Shown here piece after piece: positions 25,901 through 33,656 of a DNA stretch of 64,000 nucleotides. Location: contig NZ_BAABLK010000015.1 of NCBI RefSeq assembly GCF_039544305.1, forward strand, positions 57,488-121,487. The letters are read 5' to 3'. The notes beneath the pieces are model-generated. The model was not told the origin of the DNA. It ran no database searches and worked only from the letters and a program-made list of their open reading frames with translations. This stretch comes from Paeniglutamicibacter antarcticus_C. GTDB taxonomy: Bacteria; Actinomycetota; Actinomycetes; Actinomycetales; Micrococcaceae. Position numbers and translations under genes: made by a program. Numbering within the stretch: position 1 is the stretch's first letter; the number at the start of each line of letters is the position of its first letter.

Positions 25901-27184
25901 GTGACTACTCAAGACGGGGACGAAGCCGAAGTACCCACAGGTGCCAAAGGGTCATTGCCTGCACCTTCGAACATGCCCGGGCATCGCTCCGGTGCTGCCC
26001 CAAACCGCACACGCACCTGGCTGCAGCGCTTGGTGGGCTCGGCACAACAGACATTGGGCACGCGCGTCAAACCACCGGAAAACTTCGGGTTCCCTCCGGT
26101 CCCCACCAGCAACACGGGTGAGCAGCAGCCCGGAAACACCGAGGTCTCCCCGCAGGCAACACCCATTGCCTTCGGATTCCTTTTCGCCGTCGGGGTGGGC
26201 CTTGCACTGCTGGGTTACTTCCTGCTGACCAATGTGGGCCCGCTGGTCATCTGGATCGCCATTGCGCTGTTCATTGCCCTGGGATTGGACCCTATCGTCC
26301 GCTTCCTGGTGGCCCACGGGTTCTCCCGCACCGTCGGGGTCCTTATGACGATGCTGGCGCTCCTGGGTTTGGTTGCCGGCTTCATCAGCAGCATCATCCC
26401 GACGATCAGCGCCCAGACAACCCAGTTCATCGACGGCGCCCCGAAACTCGTTGACGACTTCCTCAGCTCGGAATTCTTCGTTTCGCTCGACAAGCAGTAC
26501 CAGCTCTCGGACCGGCTCAGCGAAGAGATCGGGAAGTTCTTCTCCGACGCCGGCGCCGTCGGCGGGATCTTCGGCGGGGTGCTCGGAGTGGGCAGCGTAA
26601 TCGCGCAGAGCATCTTCGGCGTGCTGATAGTGCTGGTGCTGGCCATCTACTTCCTGGCCTCCATGCCCGCGATCAAGTCCTTTGCCTACCGGCTTGCCCC
26701 GCATTCGCGCAGGGCCCGCGCCGAGGAACTCGGGGAGACGATCACCCGTTCGGTCGGCAACTACGTCATGGGCCAGGCGTTCGTTGCGCTGCTCAACGCC
26801 ACGATCGCGCTGATCCTCATGAGCATCCTGAAGGTTCCCTTCGCCGCGCTGCTGACCCTTGTCGTGGCGATACTGGCATTCATCCCGCTGGTTGGCGCGG
26901 TGATCGCCGGAATCCTGGTTTCGCTGATCTCCCTGACCCTGGGCTGGCAGACAACCGCGATCTACGCGATCTGCTACTTCGGCTACCTGCAAATCGAGGC
27001 GTACTTCATCTCTCCGCGCGTGATGCAAAAGGCGGTCTCGGTCCCCGGTGCCGTAGCGGTGATCTCGGTGATCGCCGGAGGCTCGCTGGTGGGGGTGGCA
27101 GGTGCGCTGATGGCGATTCCCACCGCTGCTGCGGTCATGCTGATCCTGCGCGAGGTCTTCATCACCCGGCAAGACAACCGCTAA
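25901..27184 (+). CDS. AI-2E family transporter (PF01594)
   Basis: A 427-residue polytopic membrane protein. A hydrophilic N-terminal ~85 residues is followed by about eight spans, for example PIAFGFLFAVGVGLALLGYF and VIWIAIALFIALGLDPIVRF. The family hallmarks ILAFIPLVGAVIAGILVSL and YFISPRVMQKAVSVPGAVAV are near the C-terminus. Family members export autoinducer-2 (TqsA) or run as ion antiporters, so the substrate stays open. It starts with GTG and appears leaderless. It converges on a small zinc-type gene. Confidence 0.9.
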   Translation: MTTQDGDEAEVPTGAKGSLPAPSNMPGHRSGAAPNRTRTWLQRLVGSAQQTLGTRVKPPENFGFPPVPTSNTGEQQPGNTEVSPQATPIAFGFLFAVGVGLALLGYFLLTNVGPLVIWIAIALFIALGLDPIVRFLVAHGFSRTVGVLMTMLALLGLVAGFISSIIPTISAQTTQFIDGAPKLVDDFLSSEFFVSLDKQYQLSDRLSEEIGKFFSDAGAVGGIFGGVLGVGSVIAQSIFGVLIVLVLAIYFLASMPAIKSFAYRLAPHSRRARAEELGETITRSVGNYVMGQAFVALLNATIALILMSILKVPFAALLTLVVAILAFIPLVGAVIAGILVSLISLTLGWQTTAIYAICYFGYLQIEAYFISPRVMQKAVSVPGAVAVISVIAGGSLVGVAGALMAIPTAAAVMLILREVFITRQDNR

Positions 27185-27200
27185 GGCCGGGGCCTCCTAA

Positions 27201-27551
27201 TCAGTAGCGGAAAGAACGCGAATCCCAGCACTTGGGGTGCCAGTGACGACGCGCCGTGGCCGAGGCGTCATCCCCGGACCAATGGTCCGCGCGCCACGCC
27301 ACGAGGTGCTCGGTCCCGGGATTGATGAAATGCCCGCAACCGGGGCACTTGTAGGTCTTGGCCGCCCCCACCGCCGAAATCCGCCGTACGTGCCACTGCC
27401 CGTCCGGCAAATCTTGCAGGCGCTGGACCCCGTAGCGCGCCTTTTCCAACCACGGCTCATCGCCCGGGTCCCCGGGCCGGGTCCACTTATTGACCCTGCC
27501 GGAACGAGGTTTGGGCGTGGAAGAGCGACGTGGACGATTCGAGCGGGCCAT
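27201..27551 (-). CDS. Small zinc-type protein adjacent to nucS
   Basis: 116 residues. The basic N-terminus is MARSNRPRRSSTPKPRSGRV. The middle has EPWLEKARYGVQRLQDLPDG and the end a likely zinc site: YKCPGCGHFINPGTEHLVAW followed by HWHPKCWDS. Databases often carry such proteins as hypothetical or ATP/GTP-binding, but I see no P-loop. The ATG at 27551 was chosen as the start of the basic segment. It is divergent from nucS with ~115 bases between starts. The function is unknown; the basic tail suggests nucleic-acid contact. Confidence 0.8.
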   Translation of the reverse strand: MARSNRPRRSSTPKPRSGRVNKWTRPGDPGDEPWLEKARYGVQRLQDLPDGQWHVRRISAVGAAKTYKCPGCGHFINPGTEHLVAWRADHWSGDDASATARRHWHPKCWDSRSFRY

Positions 27552-27652
27552 GAGGCAATTCTGCCCCAGTTGCCCGGTCGCTGCAGCCACGGCCACGCCC
27601 GGGCAATGCCCGTGGCAACGCTCCGGGCACCCTGCGCGGGGATGAAACCCGG

Positions 27653-27658
27653 TAGAGT
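27653..27658 (+). promoter_or_regulatory. -10 box for leaderless nucS
   Basis: TAGAGT, 7 bases before the GTG start at 27666. No Shine-Dalgarno is visible. Confidence 0.45.
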
Positions 27659-27665
27659 TCACTGC

Positions 27666-28361
27666 GTGCGTTTAGTGATTGCCAAGTGTTCAGTTGATTA
27701 CGAGGGCCGACTTCGAGCCCATCTCCCCCTGGCGACCCGCCTGCTGATGGTCAAGGCAGACGGGTCGGTGTTGGTGCATTCCGACGGCGGCAGCTACAAG
27801 CCGCTGAACTGGATGAGTCCACCGGCGGTGATGCGTGTTCTGGAACCCGACCAGGAGCAGGCTTCCGAGGGTGACGTCGAGATCTGGCATGTCGCCAACC
27901 AGAAATCCGACGACCGCCTGGTGGTGCACATCAAGGAGATCCTTCATGACACCGCCCATAACCTGGGCACGGATCCCGGGCTGATCAAGGACGGGGTCGA
28001 ATCGGACCTGCAACGGCTGCTCGCCGACCAGATCGAGACCGTCGGTGCCGGCTACACATTGATCCGCCGCGAATACATGACGGCCATCGGCCCGGTGGAC
28101 ATCCTGGCCCGCGACGCCCAGGGCGCCACCGTCGCCATCGAGCTCAAGCGCCGCGGCGACATCGACGGTGTCGAGCAGCTCACCCGTTACCTTGAACTGC
28201 TCAACCGCGACCCGCTGCTCAAGCCGGTGCGCGGCATCTTCGCCGCCCAGAAGATCAAGCCGCAGGCCCGCACCCTGGCCACGGACCGCGGGATCGACTG
28301 CCTCGTCCTTGACTATGACGCCATGCGCGGTCTCGACGACGTGGCGGCCCGGCTCTTCTAG
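27666..28361 (+). CDS. nucS: Mismatch-specific endonuclease NucS (EndoMS)
   Basis: Cuts both strands at mismatches and gives actinobacteria non-canonical mismatch repair in place of MutS/MutL. 231 residues from a GTG start (MRLVIAKCSVDYEGRL). The N-terminal DNA-binding domain contains DGSVLVHSDGGSYKPLNWM. The nuclease core has Asp145, Glu159 and Lys161 in GPVDILARDAQGATVAIELK. The C-terminus ends AARLF, fitting the sliding-clamp binding tail known for NucS. The start follows a -10-like box directly, consistent with a leaderless mRNA. Confidence 0.95.
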   Translation: MRLVIAKCSVDYEGRLRAHLPLATRLLMVKADGSVLVHSDGGSYKPLNWMSPPAVMRVLEPDQEQASEGDVEIWHVANQKSDDRLVVHIKEILHDTAHNLGTDPGLIKDGVESDLQRLLADQIETVGAGYTLIRREYMTAIGPVDILARDAQGATVAIELKRRGDIDGVEQLTRYLELLNRDPLLKPVRGIFAAQKIKPQARTLATDRGIDCLVLDYDAMRGLDDVAARLF

Positions 28362-28499
28362 GCAGGCCCACCGGCTCCCCTAGGCACCAATGCCTCCGGA
28401 CGGCCAAGCAGTCCGGCTCCGTGCCCAACTTCTGCCCACGTCAGCTGCCCCTGCAGCAACCTGTGGGCGCATATGCGGGTGCCGGAAGAGGCCCGGACC

Positions 28500-28505
28500 T
28501 AGACT
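28500..28505 (+). promoter_or_regulatory. -10 box for leaderless nagA
   Basis: TAGACT, 6 bases before the ATG at 28512, with no ribosome binding site between. Confidence 0.5.
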
Positions 28506-28511
28506 GGGTCC

Positions 28512-29762
28512 ATGACTTCCACCGATTCACTGAAACGTTACGCCCTGACCGGACGCCTCGTCTCCCCCGGCAGGGACATCACCACCGGCATCGTTGCCGT
28601 GGAGGGCAACCGCATTGCGTTCGCCGGAGACATGCGTGAATTCTCCTTCTTCGACGAATCCGGCAGCTACGAGGTCCGCCAAAGCCGCGAAGGCACCATC
28701 ATCATCCCCGGCCTGATCGACCTGCATTGCCACGGCGCAGCCGGCGGGGACTTCCCCTCCGGGGACCGCGAGGGCATCGCCAAGGCCATCGAGCATCTGC
28801 ACCGATCCGGAACCACCACGTTCCTGGCTTCGCTTGTCACTGCCTCGCGCCCCGACATGCTCGCCGCGGCTGCGGTCCTAGCCGAATTCGCCCAACGCGG
28901 AGAGATCGCCGGGATCCACGCCGAAGGACCGTTCCTGTCCAGCGCACGCTGCGGAGCCCAGGACCCTGACTTTCTCAGCGATCCGGAACCAGACTTCGTT
29001 GATGACCTCATCGATGCCTCTGCCGGCCAGCTACGCACTATGACCTATGCCCCCGAACGCCCCGGGACCGAGGCATTGCTCGAACAACTGGTCTCCCAGG
29101 GCGTGGTCCCCTCTCTCGGGCACACCGACGCCGATGCGACCACGACCACCGAATCGCTCTCCTTGGCCCGCGAGGAACTGGCAAGCGCCGGGGTCGACGG
29201 ATTCACCGAACGTCCGACGGTCACCCACCTGTTCAACGGCATGCCTCCCATGCACCACCGTGCACCGGGCCCCGTTGCCGCCTGCCTAGGCATGGCCTCG
29301 CAAGGCAAGATCATCGTCGAGCTCATCGCCGATGGCGTGCATCTGGACCCGAATATGGTCCGCTCCATGTACGAGCTCGTCGGGGCCGACTCCATCGCAT
29401 TGGTCACCGACTCGATGGCCGCCACGGGCCTGGCCGACGGCGAGTACGAGTTGGGTCCGGCCAAGGTGACTGTTTCCGGCGGTGAAGCACGCCTGAGCTC
29501 CAACGGCTCCCTGGCTGGCGGAACCGCAAGCATGCTCGATGTCCTGCGCGCAACGGTGGCAGCGGGAGTGGAACTCGGCGACGCGGTGCTCTCCGCGACC
29601 AAGGTGCCTGCCAGCGTCCTGGGCCTGATCGATGAAGCAGGCCGCCTGCACCAGGGCTTCGCCGCAGACATGCTGGTGCTCGATGCCGAGCTGAACCTGC
29701 TGCAGGTCATCCGCAACGGCGAATACCTGGAGCAGCTCCCGGCAGTCACCCAAAAGTCCTAA
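28512..29762 (+). CDS. nagA: N-acetylglucosamine-6-phosphate deacetylase
   Basis: Removes acetate from GlcNAc-6-phosphate in amino-sugar catabolism and wall recycling. 416 residues of the amidohydrolase fold: LIDLHCHGAAGGDFPSGD (metal His), GIHAEGPFLSSARCGAQ (metal Glu), SLGHTDADATTTTESL, THLFNGMPPMHHRAPGP and the catalytic Asp in VTDSMAATGLADG. It stands alone here, without nagB or a PTS gene. After the stop a GGACG/CGTCC hairpin near 29798-29815 may end the transcript, but it lacks a T-tract. Confidence 0.94.
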   Translation: MTSTDSLKRYALTGRLVSPGRDITTGIVAVEGNRIAFAGDMREFSFFDESGSYEVRQSREGTIIIPGLIDLHCHGAAGGDFPSGDREGIAKAIEHLHRSGTTTFLASLVTASRPDMLAAAAVLAEFAQRGEIAGIHAEGPFLSSARCGAQDPDFLSDPEPDFVDDLIDASAGQLRTMTYAPERPGTEALLEQLVSQGVVPSLGHTDADATTTTESLSLAREELASAGVDGFTERPTVTHLFNGMPPMHHRAPGPVAACLGMASQGKIIVELIADGVHLDPNMVRSMYELVGADSIALVTDSMAATGLADGEYELGPAKVTVSGGEARLSSNGSLAGGTASMLDVLRATVAAGVELGDAVLSATKVPASVLGLIDEAGRLHQGFAADMLVLDAELNLLQVIRNGEYLEQLPAVTQKS

Positions 29763-29926
29763 CCACCAACCACTTGTTAGCAGTTCGAAACCGGGGCGGA
29801 CGGCCAAATCGTCCGGGTTGGCGGTGCCCGAACCTCCACGGCAAGAACCCGGGAGCACGGGATATGAAGCCTCCGCCGGCTATCCATGCCGAAGGTGTTG
29901 ACCCAAGTCACGCCACTGTGTGATGC

Positions 29927-29953
29927 TTGACTCAGTCTTTGTGTTGGTTAGCC
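29927..29953 (+). promoter_or_regulatory. Candidate cold-shock gene promoter
   Basis: TTGACT (29927-29932) followed after 16 bases by TAGCCA. The -35 match is good and the -10 weak. If used, the mRNA has a leader of about 135 bases, as usual for csp genes. The rest of the nagA-csp spacer shows no gene. Confidence 0.4.
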
Positions 29954-30041
29954 ATACCCGCCAAAGCAGTGCTGCGGGTGTGAAGTAGCTGGGGCGAAAG
30001 GGTAATTCCACGCCATGGATCTTCTCACTTGGGTACCTCTT

Positions 30042-30064
30042 GGTTGCTGCACAGTGCAGCAACC
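30042..30064 (+). promoter_or_regulatory. Perfect hairpin in the cold-shock gene leader
   Basis: GGTTGCTGCA-CAG-TGCAGCAACC, a 10-bp perfect stem with a 3-base loop. It ends 29 bases before the csp ATG and 14 bases before the ribosome binding site, with TGATTTT after it. It could be an RNA thermosensor, an attenuator or a dyad operator. Confidence 0.7.
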
Positions 30065-30093
30065 TGATTTTCGCACTAAATGAGGAGAAATAC

Positions 30094-30297
30094 ATGGCTC
30101 AGGGAACCGTGAAGTGGTTTAACGCCGAAAAGGGATTTGGATTCATCACTCCCGATGGCGCCGAGGCTGACGTTTTCGTGCACTACTCGGAAATCCAGAC
30201 CAACGGTTTCCGCACGCTGGAAGAAAACCAGCGCGTGGAATTCGAAGTTGGAGAAGGCGCCAAGGGGCCCCAGGCCACCGGTGTTGTCGGTCTCTAA
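30094..30297 (+). CDS. cspA: Cold-shock protein (CspA family)
   Basis: A 67-residue single-domain RNA/DNA-binding OB fold. It starts MAQGTVKWFNAEKGFGFITP with RNP1 KGFGFI and RNP2 VFVHYSEI, and ends GPQATGVVGL. GAGGAG precedes the ATG. The long leader carries a perfect hairpin. It acts as an RNA chaperone; whether it is cold-induced or constitutive cannot be told from the sequence. Confidence 0.96.
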   Translation: MAQGTVKWFNAEKGFGFITPDGAEADVFVHYSEIQTNGFRTLEENQRVEFEVGEGAKGPQATGVVGL

Positions 30298-30384
30298 AGA
30301 CTTCACAGAATCTTTGAACTGCTCGCCAACCAGGGAAAGGGCATAAACCGCTCCGGTAACTGAACGGCGACGTCGTAAGAAGAC

Positions 30385-30429
30385 AAAAGCCTGGGGCGGG
30401 ATGATCTCATCATCCCGCCCCAGGCTTTT
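30385..30429. terminator. Bidirectional intrinsic terminator between csp and DUF2550 genes
   Basis: A perfect 21-bp stem (30385-30405 and 30409-30429) with a CTC loop, four A on the left and five T on the right. It serves both convergent transcripts and ends the long atp-DUF2550 unit. Confidence 0.92.
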
Positions 30430-30439
30430 TCTTGTTCGA

Positions 30440-30877
30440 TCAGTCCTGCCGCCAGGTCCCGACACCGGCAACGGGGCCGGCTTCCAACCACGCCGAGAGT
30501 CCGTTGTAGGTTTGGTAGTCCATGGCGATCAAGATCTCTCGGTCTTCATAGCCCATCATGACGATGACGCTTCCTGGCTGCACCAGGTGCTTCTCTTCTT
30601 CTTCGGGCGCTCTCCAGGCGTTGATACGGATCGAGGAACGGACGAAGCGTTGCACAGGAATCGGGGAGACCGAAAAGAGCTTGAGGAACTCGAGCTCTCC
30701 GGGCCCGTAACGCGCAATGGCCATCATCCACTTCCCGGGGGTGGTGGAGATGGACGCGTCGAAAGTGCCAAGAGTGCGCCGCAACTGAATGCGGCGCACT
30801 CCCATGGCACCCAAGAACATCATCACAAGCAGCAGTGCTGCCAATACGATGAGTACAGGAATGCCGAGTTCGTTCAA
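30440..30877 (-). CDS. DUF2550 membrane protein
   Basis: An actinobacterial protein encoded directly after atpC (Rv1312 in M. tuberculosis). From a TTG at 30877 it has 145 residues: an N-terminal span (IPVLIVLAALLLVMMFLG), then GVRRIQLRRTLGTFDASI and a soluble beta domain (GKWMMAIARYGPGELEFLKL). An ATG at 30934 would add 19 residues but lies 50 bases inside atpC without a ribosome binding site; TTG gives the usual family N-terminus. AGGA lies about 15 bases upstream. Its function is unknown. Confidence 0.82.
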   Translation of the reverse strand: MNELGIPVLIVLAALLLVMMFLGAMGVRRIQLRRTLGTFDASISTTPGKWMMAIARYGPGELEFLKLFSVSPIPVQRFVRSSIRINAWRAPEEEEKHLVQPGSVIVMMGYEDREILIAMDYQTYNGLSAWLEAGPVAGVGTWRQD

Positions 30878-30884
30878 GGTAGGA

Positions 30885-31169
30885 CTATCGGGTTCCTGCC
30901 GAGGCAGAATCTGCCATGACAGCGTTATCGGCAACGATCACGACGCGGTCGGTATCAACGGAGAAGAACCCGCCGTCTACCTGGACCGTGAACCGGGACC
31001 CGGAAACCGGATCGATTTCCAGATCACCGGCAGCCAGGACGGCCAACATTGGAACGTGACCGGGAAGGATCCCGATCTCGCCGCTGCTGGTGCGTCCCTT
31101 GACCAGTTTTGCGGCTCCGGACCACACGAAGTGATCGGCAGCAACAATTTCGACTTGGAGTTCGGCCAT
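30885..31169 (-). CDS. atpC: F-type ATP synthase epsilon subunit
   Basis: Central-stalk subunit that couples rotation and can inhibit ATP hydrolysis. 94 residues, so the C-terminal helical hairpin of longer epsilon subunits is short or absent, as in many actinobacteria. It starts MAELQVEIVAADHFVWSG and has TSSGEIGILPGHVPMLAVL. It begins 2 bases after the atpD stop. Last atp gene of the operon. Confidence 0.94.
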   Translation of the reverse strand: MAELQVEIVAADHFVWSGAAKLVKGRTSSGEIGILPGHVPMLAVLAAGDLEIDPVSGSRFTVQVDGGFFSVDTDRVVIVADNAVMADSASAGTR

Positions 31170-31171
31170 GG

Positions 31172-32629
31172 TTACTTGGTCGATTCCTGGATCTTGGCCC
31201 ACTGGCGTTCGACATCGTCCATGCCGCCAATGTTGAAGAATGCCTGCTCGGCGATGTGGTCGACATCGCCGTCGCAGATAGCTGTGAAGCCTTCGATGGT
31301 GTCCTTGATGGCAACCGTCGAGCCCTCGACACCGGTGAACTGCTTGGCAGTGTAGGTGTTCTGAGACAGGAACTGCTGCAAGCGGCGAGCACGCGATACA
31401 ACGATCTTGTCTTCTTCGGAGAGTTCGTCGACACCGAGGATAGCGATGATGTCCTGCAGTTCCTTGTTCTTCTGGAGGATCTGCTTGACGCGCACTGCGG
31501 TGTTGTAGTGCTCGTGACCAACGTACTGCGGGTCAAGGATACGCGACGTGGAGGTCAGCGGATCGATGGCCGGGTACAGTCCACGCGAAGCGATTTCACG
31601 GGAAAGTTCCGTGGTCGCATCCAAGTGGGCGAAGGTCGCTGCGGGGGCCGGGTCGGTGTAGTCATCAGCAGGCACGTAAACGGCCTGCATCGAGGTGATC
31701 GAGTGGCCCTTGGTCGAGGTGATGCGCTCCTGCAGGAGACCCATCTCATCGGCAAGGTTCGGCTGGTAGCCCACGGCCGAAGGCATGCGGCCCAACAGGG
31801 TCGACACCTCGGAACCGGCCTGGGTGAAGCGGAAGATGTTGTCGATGAAGAGCAACACGTCCTGGTTCTGCACATCGCGGAAGTACTCCGCCATGGTCAG
31901 TGCCGAAAGGGCAACGCGCAGACGCGTTCCCGGAGGCTCATCCATCTGGCCGAACACCAAGGCGGTGTCCTTCAGGACGTTGGCTTCTTCCATTTCGACC
32001 CAGAGGTCGTTGCCTTCACGGGTGCGCTCGCCAACACCGGCGAATACCGAGGTACCACCGAAGTTACGGGCAACACGGGTGATCATTTCCTGGATCAACA
32101 CGGTCTTGCCAACGCCGGCACCACCGAACAGTCCGATCTTGCCGCCCTTGATGTAAGGAGTCAGAAGGTCAATGGACTTGATGCCGGTTTCCAGCATTTC
32201 GGTCGAACCCTCAAGGCTCGCAAAGCTCGGGGGCTTGCGGTGGATCGGCCAGCGCTCGGTGAACTGGATCTCCGAGGCCGGAACATCCAAGGGCTCGCCC
32301 AGGACGTTGAAGATGTGGCCCTTGACTCCGTCGCCTACCGGCACGGAGATCGCGGAACCCGTATCGATCACGTTGGTACCGCGGACAAGTCCGTCGGTGG
32401 CCTGAAGCGCGATCGCACGAACCAGCGAGTCACCGAGGTGCTGGCTGGTTTCGAAGGTGATGGTCTTGGTCTCGCCGTTGAGGGTGATCTCAGCGGTAAG
32501 AGCATTATAAATGGCCGGCAGGGAGTCGGCGGGGAATTCGACGTCGACAACCGGGCCGATAACGCGTGCGATACGACCGGTTGCACCGGTGGTAGCAGCG
32601 GTACCCTGCTCGTTAAGTTGGGCAGTCAT
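31172..32629 (-). CDS. atpD: F-type ATP synthase beta subunit
   Basis: Catalytic subunit, 485 residues. P-loop GLFGGAGVGKTVLIQEMI, VGERTREGNDLW (catalytic Glu region), ALVFGQMDEPPGTRLRV and LLFIDNIFRFTQAGSEVS. The ATG at 32629 is preferred; a GTG three codons upstream is possible. A GA-rich stretch (GAAGTGAGAGAG) precedes it. It lies between atpG and atpC. Confidence 0.97.
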   Translation of the reverse strand: MTAQLNEQGTAATTGATGRIARVIGPVVDVEFPADSLPAIYNALTAEITLNGETKTITFETSQHLGDSLVRAIALQATDGLVRGTNVIDTGSAISVPVGDGVKGHIFNVLGEPLDVPASEIQFTERWPIHRKPPSFASLEGSTEMLETGIKSIDLLTPYIKGGKIGLFGGAGVGKTVLIQEMITRVARNFGGTSVFAGVGERTREGNDLWVEMEEANVLKDTALVFGQMDEPPGTRLRVALSALTMAEYFRDVQNQDVLLFIDNIFRFTQAGSEVSTLLGRMPSAVGYQPNLADEMGLLQERITSTKGHSITSMQAVYVPADDYTDPAPAATFAHLDATTELSREIASRGLYPAIDPLTSTSRILDPQYVGHEHYNTAVRVKQILQKNKELQDIIAILGVDELSEEDKIVVSRARRLQQFLSQNTYTAKQFTGVEGSTVAIKDTIEGFTAICDGDVDHIAEQAFFNIGGMDDVERQWAKIQESTK

Positions 32630-32684
32630 CTCTCTCACTTCACTTGTGTAGATGGCGTGGATGTAAGTCTGTAGGAAAGACCGG

Positions 32685-33578
32685 TTACGCGTTCAGCGCG
32701 TCAGCGCCGGCAACGATTTCGGAAAGCTCCTGGGTAACCTCGGCCTGGCGGGCGTTGTTACGAAGACGTGTGTACTTCTTGATCAGGTCGTTGGCATTGT
32801 CGCCAGCCGACTTCATCGCGCGCTGGCGGGCTGCGAGCTCGGAAGCCGCTGCCTGCAACATAGCGTTGAAGATACGTGACTCGATGTAGCGCGGAAGCAG
32901 TGCGTCAAGCACGTCCTCCGGTTCCGGCTCGTATTCGTAGAGCGGCAGCAGTTCATCGGCAGGAGTCTCGGACTCCTCCTCGACAACCTCTAGCGGCAGC
33001 AAACGAATAACCGTCGGTTCCTGTACGACCATCGACTTGAACTGGGTGAAAACAACATGGATCTCATCCACGCCACCTGATTCAAATTCGTCGGCGAAGT
33101 CCCTGAGCAGGACCTCGCGCAGTTCGCGTGCGGTTTCAAACTCCGGGGCGTCGGTTCCACCGGTCCACACCTTCGCGTAGTCGCGTCCACGGAAATCGAA
33201 GTACGCCTTGGCCTTGCGGCCGACCAGGTAGGTCTTGACGTCTTTGCCTTCTGAGTGGAGCAGTTCAACGAGGTGCTCTGCCTGCTTCAAGACGCCGGCG
33301 GAGTAGGAACCGGCGAGTCCGCGGTCCGAAGTCATCACCAGGACTGCCGCGCGACGGATTGACTCCGGCTCGGTGGTCAGCGGGTGATCGATTTCGGACT
33401 GTGACGCGACGGCAGTAACAGCACGGGTAATCGCATTGGCGTACGGCAGCGAAGCCGAGACTCGCGCACGTGCCTTGCCAATACGGGAAGTAGCGATCAG
33501 TTCCATCGCCTTGAAGATCTTGCCCATCGACGTTGTCGATGCAATCTTCTGGCGGTAGACCCGAATCTGGGCTCCCAT
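32685..33578 (-). CDS. atpG: F-type ATP synthase gamma subunit
   Basis: Rotary shaft subunit, 297 residues. It starts MGAQIRVYRQKIASTTSMGK and has TSDRGLAGSYSAG and the C-terminal helix NDLIKKYTRLRNNARQAEVT, then QELSEIVAGA. A middle insertion (EVVEEESETPADELLPLYEY) is longer than in E. coli and resembles the actinobacterial gamma loop. AAAGGAC precedes the ATG. The gap to atpA holds a very stable hairpin. Confidence 0.96.
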   Translation of the reverse strand: MGAQIRVYRQKIASTTSMGKIFKAMELIATSRIGKARARVSASLPYANAITRAVTAVASQSEIDHPLTTEPESIRRAAVLVMTSDRGLAGSYSAGVLKQAEHLVELLHSEGKDVKTYLVGRKAKAYFDFRGRDYAKVWTGGTDAPEFETARELREVLLRDFADEFESGGVDEIHVVFTQFKSMVVQEPTVIRLLPLEVVEEESETPADELLPLYEYEPEPEDVLDALLPRYIESRIFNAMLQAAASELAARQRAMKSAGDNANDLIKKYTRLRNNARQAEVTQELSEIVAGADALNA

Positions 33579-33601
33579 GTTTGTCCTTTCCTTATCCCTT
33601 T

Positions 33602-33644
33602 GTAAGGGTTGCCGCACCGCGCTTCGCGGCGCGGCAACCCTTAC
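33602..33644 (-). promoter_or_regulatory. Strong intercistronic hairpin between atpA and atpG
   Basis: A 14-bp perfect outer stem (33602-33615 with 33631-33644) plus an inner CCGCG/CGCGG stem. It lies 12 bases after the atpA stop and 23 before the atpG start. It has no T-run, so RNA stabilisation or processing is more likely than termination. Confidence 0.75.
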
Positions 33645-33656
33645 TCAAAGGTGATG

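Noticed and set aside
29797..29815. CGGACG/CGTCCG hairpin after nagA as a terminator
   Set aside because: Short stem without a T-tract; kept only as a remark under nagA.
31109..32674. A 521-residue frame antisense to atpD
   Set aside because: Same reason as for atpA; atpD is unambiguous.
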